From NCBI RefSeq assembly GCF_000745215.1, contig NZ_JQNK01000009.1:1116001-1180000 (forward strand): a stretch of 64,000 nucleotides of DNA. Direction: 5' to 3'. The number at the start of each line of letters is the position of its first letter. Position 1 is the stretch's first letter. This document shows positions 35,884 to 44,451 of this stretch, piece after piece. Source of the DNA: Methylosinus sp. PW1 (GTDB lineage: Bacteria; Pseudomonadota; Alphaproteobacteria; Rhizobiales; Beijerinckiaceae). Under the pieces are notes generated by a model. It saw only the letters and a program-made list of their open reading frames with translations. It was not told where the DNA came from and made no database searches. A program made the translations under genes and the position numbers.

Positions 35884-36624
35884 TCACGGCGCGCGCTGGA
35901 ACAGGCCGAAGGTCAAGAGCGCGCCGATGATGACCACGATAATGCGCAGCCAATTATCCGGTATGTGATGCAGCATGCGCGCGCCGGCGACGCCGCCGAT
36001 GGTGGCGCCGAGCGAGGTGACGAGCGCCTGGGCGAGATGAAGATCCGGCGAGAACAGGAAGATCGCCACGGCGGAGGCGTTCATCACCGCGGCGAGCACG
36101 TTTTTGGTCGCGGCGGCGATGCGCACATTCTGCCCCGCCATGGTCAGCGCCGCGACCATCAGAAAGCCGATGCCGCCGCCGAAATAGCCGCCATAGACGG
36201 AGATGAGGAATTGCGCCACGCCGGCGCCGCGCGTCGAAAGATGCGCATCGGCCTCGCCCGGCTTGCGCAGAAAGCTGCCATAGGCGAACACCACGGTCGC
36301 GAACAGCACCAGCCAGGGCACGAGCTTGGCGAAGAAGGCCGGCGGCGTCAGCAGCAGGATGACCGCGCCCACCGCCCCGCCGACGATGCTGATGATGAAC
36401 AGCGTGCGCAGGCCGAGGCCCGCCGCCCCGCGCGAGAGATCGCGGCCCGCCCAGCCGGTGGCGATCTGCGCGGGAAACAGCGCGACGCAGGAGGTGACAT
36501 TGGCGGCGCGGGCGTCCATGCCGGTGAGCATGAGCATCGGCAGAGTGAGAAAGGAGCCGCCGCCGGCCAGCGCATTTTGCGCGCCCGCCCACATCGCGAC
36601 GAAAAAGAGCAGAAACAGCAGCAT
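35884..36624 (-). CDS. TauE/SafE-family permease
   Basis: 246 residues with about eight hydrophobic helices. The repeat halves each carry a glycine-rich motif: AGGGSFLTLPMLMLTGM near residue 20 and YGGYFGGGIGFLMV near residue 145. TauE/SafE proteins export or import sulfite, sulfoacetate or related small organic anions; the substrate here is unknown. The neighbouring tetR gene lies upstream on the same strand with a 75-base gap. Confidence 0.88.
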   Translation of the reverse strand: MLLFLLFFVAMWAGAQNALAGGGSFLTLPMLMLTGMDARAANVTSCVALFPAQIATGWAGRDLSRGAAGLGLRTLFIISIVGGAVGAVILLLTPPAFFAKLVPWLVLFATVVFAYGSFLRKPGEADAHLSTRGAGVAQFLISVYGGYFGGGIGFLMVAALTMAGQNVRIAAATKNVLAAVMNASAVAIFLFSPDLHLAQALVTSLGATIGGVAGARMLHHIPDNWLRIIVVIIGALLTFGLFQRAP

Positions 36625-36699
36625 GGATCGGGGCGCCTTTTAAACTTCCCAAACCCGATATTTCAGGTCGGGCTCTTGAAGGCAAGCCATAGCTCGAAA

Positions 36700-37371
36700 T
36701 CAGCCTTTTCGTGACGCTTCGCCGCAGGGCCGCGCGGTCAGCCCGCCCGCGAAGGCGCGCACCAGCCGCTCGAGCTCGCCCTCCAGCGCCGCCTCGGACA
36801 TTGGCGCGAGCTTCTCCTCGAGGCCGAGCGAGACGACGCCATGCACGGCGGAGAACAAGGTGCGCGCCAGCAGCGCGCGCGAGGCCGCCGGCTCGTCCGG
36901 CAGCAGCCGCGCCAAGGGCGCCTCGACCAAAGCGAAGAGCCGGCCCTGATCCTCGAGATACCAGGCCGGCGCCGGACGGCCGCCGGCGAGCCTGTGCTCG
37001 AACAGCGCCCGCCACAGCGCCTTATTGGCGCGCGCGAAGGAGAGATAGAAGCGCGACAGGCGCAGCAGCTCCTCCGCCGGCTCCGGCGCGGGGCCGGGCG
37101 GCGCGGCGAGCCCCTGCTCCAGACGCGCGAGCGTATCCGCGCCGATGCGCAGGATCAGATCGTCGAGATCGTCGAACACATTGTAGATGGCGCCCACGGC
37201 GCAGCCCGCGGCGGCGGCGAGATCGCGCGCCCTCAAATTCTGCAGCCCGCCCTCGGCGATCGCGGCGCGGCCCGCCGCCGCCAGCCGCGCGCGCAGATCG
37301 GCGCGGCGCGTGGAGGTCTTGGACGCGGAGCGCTCCGCGGCGCTGGATTCAGTTTTTTGAACGTCGTTCAT
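36700..37371 (-). CDS. TetR-family transcriptional regulator
   Basis: 223 residues. HTH in the N-terminus (about 27-72): GGLQNLRARDLAAAAGCAVG then AIYNVFDDLDDLIL. The C-terminal all-helical ligand domain has no recognisable specificity. The start codon (37371) sits directly on a 13-bp palindrome and two more copies lie 22 and 55 bases upstream, so the gene is very probably autoregulated. The divergent acyltransferase gene (37743) is the other likely target. Confidence 0.9.
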   Translation of the reverse strand: MNDVQKTESSAAERSASKTSTRRADLRARLAAAGRAAIAEGGLQNLRARDLAAAAGCAVGAIYNVFDDLDDLILRIGADTLARLEQGLAAPPGPAPEPAEELLRLSRFYLSFARANKALWRALFEHRLAGGRPAPAWYLEDQGRLFALVEAPLARLLPDEPAASRALLARTLFSAVHGVVSLGLEEKLAPMSEAALEGELERLVRAFAGGLTARPCGEASRKG

Positions 37372-37425
37372 TTTTCTCTTGAGCGCTGTTCAGATCGTGC
37401 TATGGTCGCGCCTGAACGATGTTCA
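37358..37425. promoter_or_regulatory. Three TetR-type operator palindromes
   Basis: Three copies of a 13-bp palindrome, TGA(A/G)CG-N-N-GTTCA-like: TGAACGTCGTTCA at 37358-37370, TGAGCGCTGTTCA at 37380-37392 and TGAACGATGTTCA at 37413-37425. Centres are 22 and 33 bases apart, that is about two and three helical turns, so bound dimers would lie on the same face. The first overlaps the tetR start codon. Confidence 0.82.
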
Positions 37426-37742
37426 TAGCAGGAGGCCGCGAATGTTCAAGCCGCCTTTTCGATAATGGCCAGCGCGCGCCCCCTCCCCGACCCTCCCCCG
37501 CTTTGCGGGAGAGGGGGCAGATTGCGCGTTTCATGGAGATTTCGCGTAGCGTTTGCCGCCTTCCCTCTCCCGCAGAGCGGGGGAGTGTGAGGGAGGCGGC
37601 CGCCCGAGCCGAGAATCTCATCGCCGCGGGCCTCGCTCGCGGCGTAATATGTGCGGGCGCGCAACGCCCGCCGACCAACCCATCCTTAAACAGAATCGGC
37701 GAAACCTCCATGTTCTCGCCGCGCGCCGACGGAATTTCTCAC
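37426..37742. other. Leader region of the aas-like gene
   Basis: 317 bases between the operators and the ATG at 37743. It is largely filled by family 1 repeat copy B (37479-37597). A nearby in-frame ATG (37710) could be an alternative start. No other gene is evident. Confidence 0.55.
37479..37597. repeat. Palindromic intergenic repeat, family 1, copy B
   Basis: Second copy of the element at 6413-6532: CCCTCCCCGACCCTCCCCCG, GCGGGAGAGGG, then a central TTTCATGGAGATTTCGCG and CCCTCTCCCGC, ending GGGGGAGTGTGAGGGAGG. The two arms are inverted repeats. It lies in the leader of the acyltransferase gene. Confidence 0.8.
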
Positions 37743-40700
37743 ATGTCCGACAATCTGCTCCTCACCAAACGTTTCGCGCCTTTGTTCTGGTGCCAGTTCT
37801 TCGCCGCCTTCAACGATAATTTCCTGAAGAACGCGCTGGTTCTGCTCATATTGTTCAAGATCGGCGGGCATGAGGGCGAGTCGCTCGTCACGCTCGCCGG
37901 CGCCATTTTCATCGCGCCCTATTTCGTTCTCTCGGCGCTCGGCGGACAGATCGCCGACAAATACGACAAGGCGCTGGTCGCGCGGCGCCTGAAATTCGTC
38001 GAGATGGGCGCGGCGCTGATCGCCGTCGCCGGCTTCGCGCTCTCTTCCGTTCCCGTGCTTTTCGCGGCGCTGTTTTCCTTCGGGGTGCTCGGCGCGCTGT
38101 TCGGCCCGGTGAAATACGGCATTCTTCCCGATCATCTGCGCCAGGAGGAATTGCCGGCCGGCAATGCGCTGGTGGAAGGCGCGACCTTCCTCGCCATACT
38201 CACCGGCACCATCGCCGGCGGCCTCGCCATGCATGGCGGCGGCGAGCCGATCATCACCACCATCGGCGTCACCGCCGCGGCCGTGGCCGCCTGGGGCGCC
38301 GCGCGGCTCATTCCCCCCACCGAGCGCGCCGCGCCCGATCTGCGCATCGATCCCAATGTGCTGCGCTCCACCGCCGTGCTGCTGCGTGAATTGTGGAGGG
38401 ACAAGCGGCTGTGGCGCGTCGGCGTGGTGACGGGAATTTTCTGGCTCGTCGGCGTCATCGCAATGTCGCTGCTGGCGCCGCTGGTGACGCATGTGATGCA
38501 TGGCTCGGAGCTGGTCGTCACTCTGTTCCTCGCCGTCTTCGCCATCGCCATCGCAGTGGGCTCCGGCCTCGCCTCCTTCCTGCTGGCGGGACGCATCGTG
38601 CTGCTGCCAGCGGCGATCGGCGCGGCGATCATCGCCGGCGCCTCGCTCGATCTCGGCTGGACTCTCGCGACGCTCGCGCCGCAGGAGGCGACGACGCCGC
38701 TCGAAATCGCCGAATTCTTCGAGCTCTCCGGCGCCTGGCGCGTGACCATCGATCTCGCTTCTCTCGCCATCGCCGGCGGGCTGATGATCGTGCCGAGCTT
38801 CGCCGCGCTGCAGGCCTATGCGCCGGCCCATGAGCGCTCGCGCATCATCGCCGCGGTCAATGTGCTCAACGCCGCCTTCATGGCCGGCGGCGCCTTCGCC
38901 GTCGCGCTGCTGCAGAGCAAGGGCGTCTCCGTGCCGGAGCTGTTCCTCGGCATGGGCGGACTCATGGCGCTCGCCGCCATATGGATCTACAAAGCGGTCG
39001 TCGTCTCCCCTTTTCGTGACGCCCTGTCGATCATCTTCCGCGCCTTCTATCGGCTCGAGGTGAAAGGCTTCGCCAATTTCGCCAGGGCGGGCAAGAATCC
39101 GATCATCGCGCTCAATCATGTGAGCTTCCTCGACGCCGCCGCGATCCTCTGCGTGCTGCCGGTCGATCCCGTCTTCGCCATCGACTCGACCATCGCGACG
39201 AAATGGTGGGTGCGGCCCTTCCTGCGCTATGTGCGCGCCATTCCGCTCGATCCGACGCGTCCGCTCGGCACGCGCACTCTGGTCAATGCGGTTCGCAACG
39301 GCGATCCTCTGGTCATCTTCCCGGAGGGACGCCTCACCGTCACCGGCAGCCTGATGAAAGTCTATGACGGCGCCGGACTCATCGCGGAAAAATCCGGCGC
39401 CTGGGTCGTGCCCGTGCGCATCGAGGGGCCGGAAGCAACGATGTTCTCGCGCTTGACCCGCGAGCAGGCGCGCCGCCGCTTCTTCCCCAAATTCACGCTC
39501 ACCGTGCTGGAGCCGACGCGGCTCGAGGTCGATCCCGCATTGCGCGGCAAGGCGCGTCGCATCGCCTCCGGCGCGGCGCTCTATGAGATCATGTCCGATC
39601 TCGTCTTCCGCACCAGCCCCATCGACCGCACGCTGCATCAGGCGCTCGTCGATGCGGCGCGCGAGCATGGCGCCGACCGCGTCGCGATCCAGGACCCGAT
39701 CACCGGCGCGCTCACCTATAAGCGCATCATGATCGGCGCCCATGCGCTGGGCCGCAAGCTGCGACGCATCTCGCAGACGGGCGAGGCGCTCGGCGTCATG
39801 CTGCCCAATTCCAACGCCGCCGGCGTCACCATCTTCGCCATCGTCGGCGCCGGGCGCGTCGCCGCCATGGTGAATTTCACCGCCGGCGCGGCGAACATCG
39901 CCTCCGGCCTCAAATCCGCGCAGGCGACGACGCTGCTGACCTCGCGCGCCTTTGTGGAAAAGGGCAAGCTCGACGCGCTGATCGCCGCGCTCGATAAGGA
40001 GTTCCGCATCGTCTATCTCGAGGATGTGCGCGGCGAGATCACGCGCGCCGACAAGCTCTCCGCTTTGCTGCGCCATAAGCGCCCGCTGGAGAAGCGCAGC
40101 CCCGACGATCCGGCGGCCATTCTCTTCACCTCGGGCTCGGAAGGTGCGCCCAAGGGCGTCGTGCTCTCGCACAAAAACCTGCTCGCCAACGCCGCCCAGG
40201 CCGCCGCGCGCATAGACTTCGGCCGCACCGACAAATTATTCAGCGTGCTGCCGGTGTTCCATTGCTTCGGCCTCAATGTCGGCTTCATCCTGCCGATCGT
40301 CTCCGGCGTGCCGGTCTATTTCTACCCCTCGCCGCTGCACTATAAGATCGTGCCGGAGCTGGTCTACAACGCCAACGCCACAGTGCTGCTCGGCACGGAC
40401 ACATTCCTCAACGGCTATGCGCGCGTCGCGCATTCTTATGACTTCCGCTCGCTGCGCTATGTCATCGCCGGCGCCGAGCCGGTGAAGCAGGGAACGCGCG
40501 AGGTCTATCTCGAGAAATTCGGCATTCGCATTCTCGAGGGCTATGGCGTCACCGAGACGGCGCCGGCGCTGGCGCTCAACACGCCCATGTTCAACCGCTT
40601 CGGCAGCGTCGGCCGGCTGCTGCCGGGCATGGAGCTGCGCCTCGAGACTGTTCCCGGCGTCGCCGAGGGCGGACGTCTCTTCGTGCGCGGCCCCAATGTG

Positions 40701-41207
40701 ATGCTCGGCTATCTTCTGGCCGACGATCCCGGCGTGCTGGTCCCGCCGGCGGAGGGCTGGCACGACACGGGCGACATCGTCACCGTCGATGCGCAGGGCT
40801 ATATAAAAATCCAAGGCCGCGCCAAGCGCTTCGCCAAGATCGGCGGCGAGATGATCTCGCTCGCCGCCGTGGAGACGCTCGCCGCGGAGCTGTGGCCCAA
40901 TTCGCTGTCGGCGGCGGCGCGCGAGCTCGATCCGCGCAAGGGCGAGCGCATCGTGCTGGTGACGCAGCAGAAGGAGGCGACGCGTCCCGAATTCCTCGCC
41001 TTCGCCAAATCGAAAGGCGCGTCGGAGCTGATGGTCCCGGCCGAATTCATGATCGTCGACAAATTGCCGCTGCTCGGCTCCGGCAAGCTCGATTTCGCGG
41101 GCGTCGCCACAATGGTGCGCGACCGCAACCGTTATGTTCTGCCCAGCCCGCGCATTCCCAACGGCCTCGGCCGCATCGTCGGCGATGCGACGACGCAGAA
41201 CGCCTGA
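37743..41207 (+). CDS. Acyl-[ACP]--phospholipid O-acyltransferase (MFS-acyltransferase-ligase)
   Basis: 1154 residues with three parts. An MFS-type transporter module similar to LplT (about 1-420), a 1-acylglycerol-phosphate-type acyltransferase with NHVSFLDA (HX4D, His near 458) and FPEGRLT (about 520), and an AMP-binding acyl-ACP synthetase with FTSGSEGAPKGVVLSH (near 795) and YGVTETAPALALN. Together they flip lysophospholipids inward and re-acylate them, as E. coli LplT plus Aas do. One fused protein is a known layout in Proteobacteria. The operators at 37358-37425 lie in front. Start could also be ATG 37710. Confidence 0.9.
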   Translation: MSDNLLLTKRFAPLFWCQFFAAFNDNFLKNALVLLILFKIGGHEGESLVTLAGAIFIAPYFVLSALGGQIADKYDKALVARRLKFVEMGAALIAVAGFALSSVPVLFAALFSFGVLGALFGPVKYGILPDHLRQEELPAGNALVEGATFLAILTGTIAGGLAMHGGGEPIITTIGVTAAAVAAWGAARLIPPTERAAPDLRIDPNVLRSTAVLLRELWRDKRLWRVGVVTGIFWLVGVIAMSLLAPLVTHVMHGSELVVTLFLAVFAIAIAVGSGLASFLLAGRIVLLPAAIGAAIIAGASLDLGWTLATLAPQEATTPLEIAEFFELSGAWRVTIDLASLAIAGGLMIVPSFAALQAYAPAHERSRIIAAVNVLNAAFMAGGAFAVALLQSKGVSVPELFLGMGGLMALAAIWIYKAVVVSPFRDALSIIFRAFYRLEVKGFANFARAGKNPIIALNHVSFLDAAAILCVLPVDPVFAIDSTIATKWWVRPFLRYVRAIPLDPTRPLGTRTLVNAVRNGDPLVIFPEGRLTVTGSLMKVYDGAGLIAEKSGAWVVPVRIEGPEATMFSRLTREQARRRFFPKFTLTVLEPTRLEVDPALRGKARRIASGAALYEIMSDLVFRTSPIDRTLHQALVDAAREHGADRVAIQDPITGALTYKRIMIGAHALGRKLRRISQTGEALGVMLPNSNAAGVTIFAIVGAGRVAAMVNFTAGAANIASGLKSAQATTLLTSRAFVEKGKLDALIAALDKEFRIVYLEDVRGEITRADKLSALLRHKRPLEKRSPDDPAAILFTSGSEGAPKGVVLSHKNLLANAAQAAARIDFGRTDKLFSVLPVFHCFGLNVGFILPIVSGVPVYFYPSPLHYKIVPELVYNANATVLLGTDTFLNGYARVAHSYDFRSLRYVIAGAEPVKQGTREVYLEKFGIRILEGYGVTETAPALALNTPMFNRFGSVGRLLPGMELRLETVPGVAEGGRLFVRGPNVMLGYLLADDPGVLVPPAEGWHDTGDIVTVDAQGYIKIQGRAKRFAKIGGEMISLAAVETLAAELWPNSLSAAARELDPRKGERIVLVTQQKEATRPEFLAFAKSKGASELMVPAEFMIVDKLPLLGSGKLDFAGVATMVRDRNRYVLPSPRIPNGLGRIVGDATTQNA

Positions 41208-41226
41208 AACGAAAGGTCGCAACGCA

Positions 41227-42276
41227 ATGGACTATCGCAAATTGGGCCGCACTGACCTTCGCGTGTCGGCGATCATGCTCGGCACGATGACATGGGGCCA
41301 GCAGAACACCGAGGCCGAAGGACATGCGCAGCTCGACTATGCGCTCGATCGCGGCGTCAATTTCATCGACACGGCGGAAATCTATTCCATCCCGCCGCGC
41401 GCCGAGACGCAGGGCTCGACCGAGCGCATCATCGGCTCCTGGCTCGCGGCGCGAAAGAACCGCGACAGAGTGATATTGGCGACGAAAGTCTCGGGCCGCA
41501 GCGAGAGCCCCTATCTGCGTCCCGACGCCGAGGGAACCAGGCTCGATCGCAAGAACATAGAATATGCGATCGACGGATCGCTGAAGCGCCTGCAGACGGA
41601 TTATGTCGATCTCTATCAGCTGCATTGGCCGGATCGCCCGCTGCCGCTGTTCGGCGCCGGCGGAACCATTTATCGCGCGCCGCCGAAGGTCGACGAAATC
41701 CCCATAGAGGAAACGCTGGAGGCGCTCGCCGATCTGGTGAAGGCCGGCAAGATTCGCCATGTCGCGCTCTCCAATGAGACGAGCTGGGGCGTCGCGCGCT
41801 TTCTGAGCGCGGCGGAGAAAGGCCATGGGCCGCGCGTCGTCTCGATCCAGAACGCCTACAACCTCATCAATCGCACTTTCGAGATCGGCCTCGCCGAATT
41901 CGCGACGCGCGAGGATGTCGGCCTGCTCGCCTATTCGCCGCTGGCGCAAGGCTATCTCACCGGCAAATATCGAGATGGCGCGCGTCCCGCCGGCGCGCGC
42001 ACCACTTTGTTCGAGCGCGGCCAACGCTATGAGAAACCCGGCGTCACGCAGGCGATCGACGCCTATCTCGCGCTGGCGAAGGAGATCGGCGTCTCGCCGG
42101 CGATGCTCGCCCTCGCCTTCGTCACCTCGCGTCCCTTCGTGACCTCCAACATCATCGGCGCGACGACGATGGCGCAATTGCAGGAAGATTTGGACTCGCT
42201 CGAGGTGACGATCACGCCGGAAATCGAGGCGCGTATCGACGAGATTCATCAGCTGCACAGCAATCCCGCGCCGTGA
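41227..42276 (+). CDS. Aldo/keto reductase (Tas-like)
   Basis: 349 residues, NADPH-dependent oxidoreductase with a TIM barrel. Catalytic set visible: Asp and Tyr in DTAEIYSI, Lys in ATKVSG, His in YQLHWPDR. Long insert loops and a Q-N-A-Y-N-L-I-N segment (VSIQNAYNLINRTFE) are typical of the E. coli Tas/YajO branch. Start at ATG 41227, 19 bases after the acyltransferase gene; they may share a transcript. Substrate not predictable. Confidence 0.9.
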   Translation: MDYRKLGRTDLRVSAIMLGTMTWGQQNTEAEGHAQLDYALDRGVNFIDTAEIYSIPPRAETQGSTERIIGSWLAARKNRDRVILATKVSGRSESPYLRPDAEGTRLDRKNIEYAIDGSLKRLQTDYVDLYQLHWPDRPLPLFGAGGTIYRAPPKVDEIPIEETLEALADLVKAGKIRHVALSNETSWGVARFLSAAEKGHGPRVVSIQNAYNLINRTFEIGLAEFATREDVGLLAYSPLAQGYLTGKYRDGARPAGARTTLFERGQRYEKPGVTQAIDAYLALAKEIGVSPAMLALAFVTSRPFVTSNIIGATTMAQLQEDLDSLEVTITPEIEARIDEIHQLHSNPAP

Positions 42277-42297
42277 GGCGCAAGAGGAAAGCGAGCC

Positions 42298-42765
42298 ATG
42301 GATGTGAGACTGCGGCTGGCGCCGCTCGAGGAAAAGCGAGAGATCGCCGCTCTCTTGCGGCGCTATCTCGTCGAGCTCGGCCCCTGGGGCTATGACGAGC
42401 CGGACAATTATCCCTTTCTCGATTCCTATTGGCGCGAGCCGAGCCGTTCTCCTTATGTGATCGAGGCCGACGGCGCCGCCGCCGGCTTCACCCTCGTCAA
42501 CGCCATCTCCATCTCCGGCTATCCGGTCGAAGCTTCCGTAGCGGAATTCTACGTGCTGCCTCATCTGCGCCGCAGCGGCTGCGGCGGCGAGGCGGCGCGC
42601 CGAGCCTTTCGCACGCGCGTCGGCTGGTGGGAGCTGTCCTTCCACCGCGACAATGCCGCCGCCCGCGCCTTCTGGCCGAAGACAGCCGAGCGCGCCGGCG
42701 CCAAGCGCATTCAGTTTTTCGACATCGGCGAGAGCCGCATATTGCGCTTTCGTATGGCGCGCTGA
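42298..42765 (+). CDS. GNAT-family N-acetyltransferase
   Basis: 155 residues. The acetyl-CoA site is in VAEFYVLPHLRRSGCGGEAARRAF (motif R-x-x-G-x-G). The C-terminal half (WELSFHRDNAAARAFW, motif B) completes the fold. Such enzymes acetylate small amines, antibiotics or protein termini; substrate unknown. It follows the aldo/keto reductase by 21 bases on the same strand and meets the AraC-type gene tail to tail. Confidence 0.85.
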   Translation: MDVRLRLAPLEEKREIAALLRRYLVELGPWGYDEPDNYPFLDSYWREPSRSPYVIEADGAAAGFTLVNAISISGYPVEASVAEFYVLPHLRRSGCGGEAARRAFRTRVGWWELSFHRDNAAARAFWPKTAERAGAKRIQFFDIGESRILRFRMAR

Positions 42766-43620
42766 TCACTTCACCGGAATGAGCAGATCGGTGATCAGCC
42801 CTTCGGGCGGCGCGTCATAGGGCGTGTTGCGATAGATCTCGAGCGCGGGGCGATCATCCGGCTCATGGCCGCTGGGCGGCAGCCATTCGCCATAGAGCTT
42901 CTGAAAGGCCGCGCCGATCCCGCTATAGGGGCCGACATGCCGATAGGAGGCGTAGCGCCCGCCGACGATATCGGCGATCGTCACCTCGCCCGAAGCGGCG
43001 ACGCCCTCTGGAAAAACCAGGCCGGCGCAATAGCGAAAGCCGCAATCTTCTTCCGGGTCGCCATAGCAGACGCCGATCGGATAAAGAGCCCGCCCGGCGA
43101 GGCCCGCCTGCATATGCCAGCGCCACAGGCCCGCCCATGTCTCCGGTATCGACGCCACCGGCCCCTTGTGCTCGAGGAGATGCGCGCGAATCGGCGCCAG
43201 CTCGACGATCTCGACATTCATGGCTGCGTCCTTTCTCGTGACGACGACGGGGGAAGGCAGAGTGAAATCGGCGGCGGCGCGATGCGTCGCGCGAAACTGC
43301 GTAGGGCTCACGGCGACGAAGCCGCGAAAGGCGCGCGCGAAGCTCTGCGCATTCTCATAGCCCGCCTCCAATGCGATATCGGCGACGCTGCGCGCGCTCG
43401 TCGCCAGCGCCCGCGCGGCAAGGGTGAGGCGGGCGCGGCGAATCGTGTCGGCGACGCTTTCGCCCTGCATGGCGCGATAGATGCGATGAAAATGAAATGG
43501 CGAGAAATTGGCGAGCGCCGCCCACTCCTCCAGCGAGCGGGCGCGCGCGGGATCGCGAAAAATCGCCTCGGTGACGCGCCCGATGCGCCGCGCATAATCA
43601 TTGCGTGTCGTCTGCTTCAT
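42766..43620 (-). CDS. AraC-type regulator with GyrI-like effector domain
   Basis: 284 residues. The N-terminal AraC/XylS double HTH (about 5-115) has the second helix region ALATSARSVADIALEAGYEN then QSFARAFRGFVAVSP. The C-terminal GyrI/BmrR-like domain (about 140-280) has YPIGVCYGDPEEDCGFRYC and YRHVGPYSGIG; such domains bind hydrophobic drugs in Rob/SoxS-like regulators. It is divergent from the GST gene (152 bases), which could be its target. Confidence 0.9.
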   Translation of the reverse strand: MKQTTRNDYARRIGRVTEAIFRDPARARSLEEWAALANFSPFHFHRIYRAMQGESVADTIRRARLTLAARALATSARSVADIALEAGYENAQSFARAFRGFVAVSPTQFRATHRAAADFTLPSPVVVTRKDAAMNVEIVELAPIRAHLLEHKGPVASIPETWAGLWRWHMQAGLAGRALYPIGVCYGDPEEDCGFRYCAGLVFPEGVAASGEVTIADIVGGRYASYRHVGPYSGIGAAFQKLYGEWLPPSGHEPDDRPALEIYRNTPYDAPPEGLITDLLIPVK

Positions 43621-43772
43621 GGATTTCGAGCATAAAGGGGCGCCGCGCCAAGCGCATTGCAGAGATTGCTCATTTTCGCCCTATGCGCGAAAATCGCAAT
43701 GGTCGTCGAATTATCGCATTTGTCGCAATGATGGCGTCTTTGGGCCGGGGCGAGCGAGAAGGATTTTGAAAA

Positions 43773-44387
43773 ATGCGTCTCATCGGAATGCTGGATTCGC
43801 CCTATGTCAGACGCGTCGCCGTATCGCTGAACGCATTCGGCCTGCCTTTCGTGCACGAGCCATTGTCGGTGTTTCGCGATTTCGACGCCTTCGCCGGAGT
43901 CAATCCGATCGTGAAGGCGCCGACGCTGGTCACCAATGAAGGCGTGACGCTGCTCGATTCGACTCTGATCCTCGAATATCTGGAGCGTCTCGTCCCCGCC
44001 GAGCGGAGGCTCACGCCGGAACGGCCGGAGCATTTCTTGCGCGCGCAACGAATCATCGGGCTGGCGCTGGCGGCGAATGAGAAGACCGTGCAGCTCGTCT
44101 ATGAGTCGAAGCGGCCCGACGAGAGGCGGCATGCGCCCTGGGTCGAGCGCGTCGAAGGCCAGCTTTTGGCCGCCTATCGGCTGCTGGAAAAAGAGGTCGC
44201 GGAGGCCCAGGAGAGCTTTCTCTTCGGCGCGCGCTTGCTGCAGGCGGATATAACGACGGCCGTCGCCTGGCGCTTCTCGCGCTTCGTGCTCGCCGATCGC
44301 CTCGACCCTGCCGATTATCCGGCTCTCGCGAATTTTTCCCTACGCGCGGAGGCGCTGCCGGAATTCATCGCCGCGGATTTCGACTGA
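43773..44387 (+). CDS. Glutathione S-transferase family protein
   Basis: 204 residues. N-terminal thioredoxin fold with LDSPYVRRVAVSLNAFGLPF, NPIVKAPTLVTNEGVTLLDS and the ILEYLERLV helix; the C-terminal helical domain is complete. The Ser9-Pro10 pair sits where the glutathione-activating residue lies. These enzymes conjugate or reduce electrophiles. It is divergent from an AraC/GyrI regulator, which suggests chemical-stress induction. An inverted-repeat terminator follows. Confidence 0.88.
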   Translation: MRLIGMLDSPYVRRVAVSLNAFGLPFVHEPLSVFRDFDAFAGVNPIVKAPTLVTNEGVTLLDSTLILEYLERLVPAERRLTPERPEHFLRAQRIIGLALAANEKTVQLVYESKRPDERRHAPWVERVEGQLLAAYRLLEKEVAEAQESFLFGARLLQADITTAVAWRFSRFVLADRLDPADYPALANFSLRAEALPEFIAADFD

Positions 44388-44392
44388 GGAAT

Positions 44393-44437
44393 GCGAGCCT
44401 GAAGGCTCGCGGTCCGAAACGTCTCGGACCCCGCGAG
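44393..44437. terminator. Nested hairpins between converging genes
   Basis: GCGAGCC (44393-44399) pairs with 44404-44410 around TGAA, followed by GGTCCGA/TCGGACC (44411-44417 and 44424-44430); a further GCGAGCC copy at 44433-44439 could pair alternately. Lies between convergent GST and phosphatase-NUDIX genes. No T-tract, so a factor-independent role is uncertain. Confidence 0.5.
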
Positions 44438-44451
44438 CCTTTCGGCGAAGT

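Noticed and set aside
36650..36690. Terminator of the tetR gene
   Set aside because: A weak 5-bp stem (CCCGA/TCGGG) without a proper T-tract; too poor to list as a terminator.
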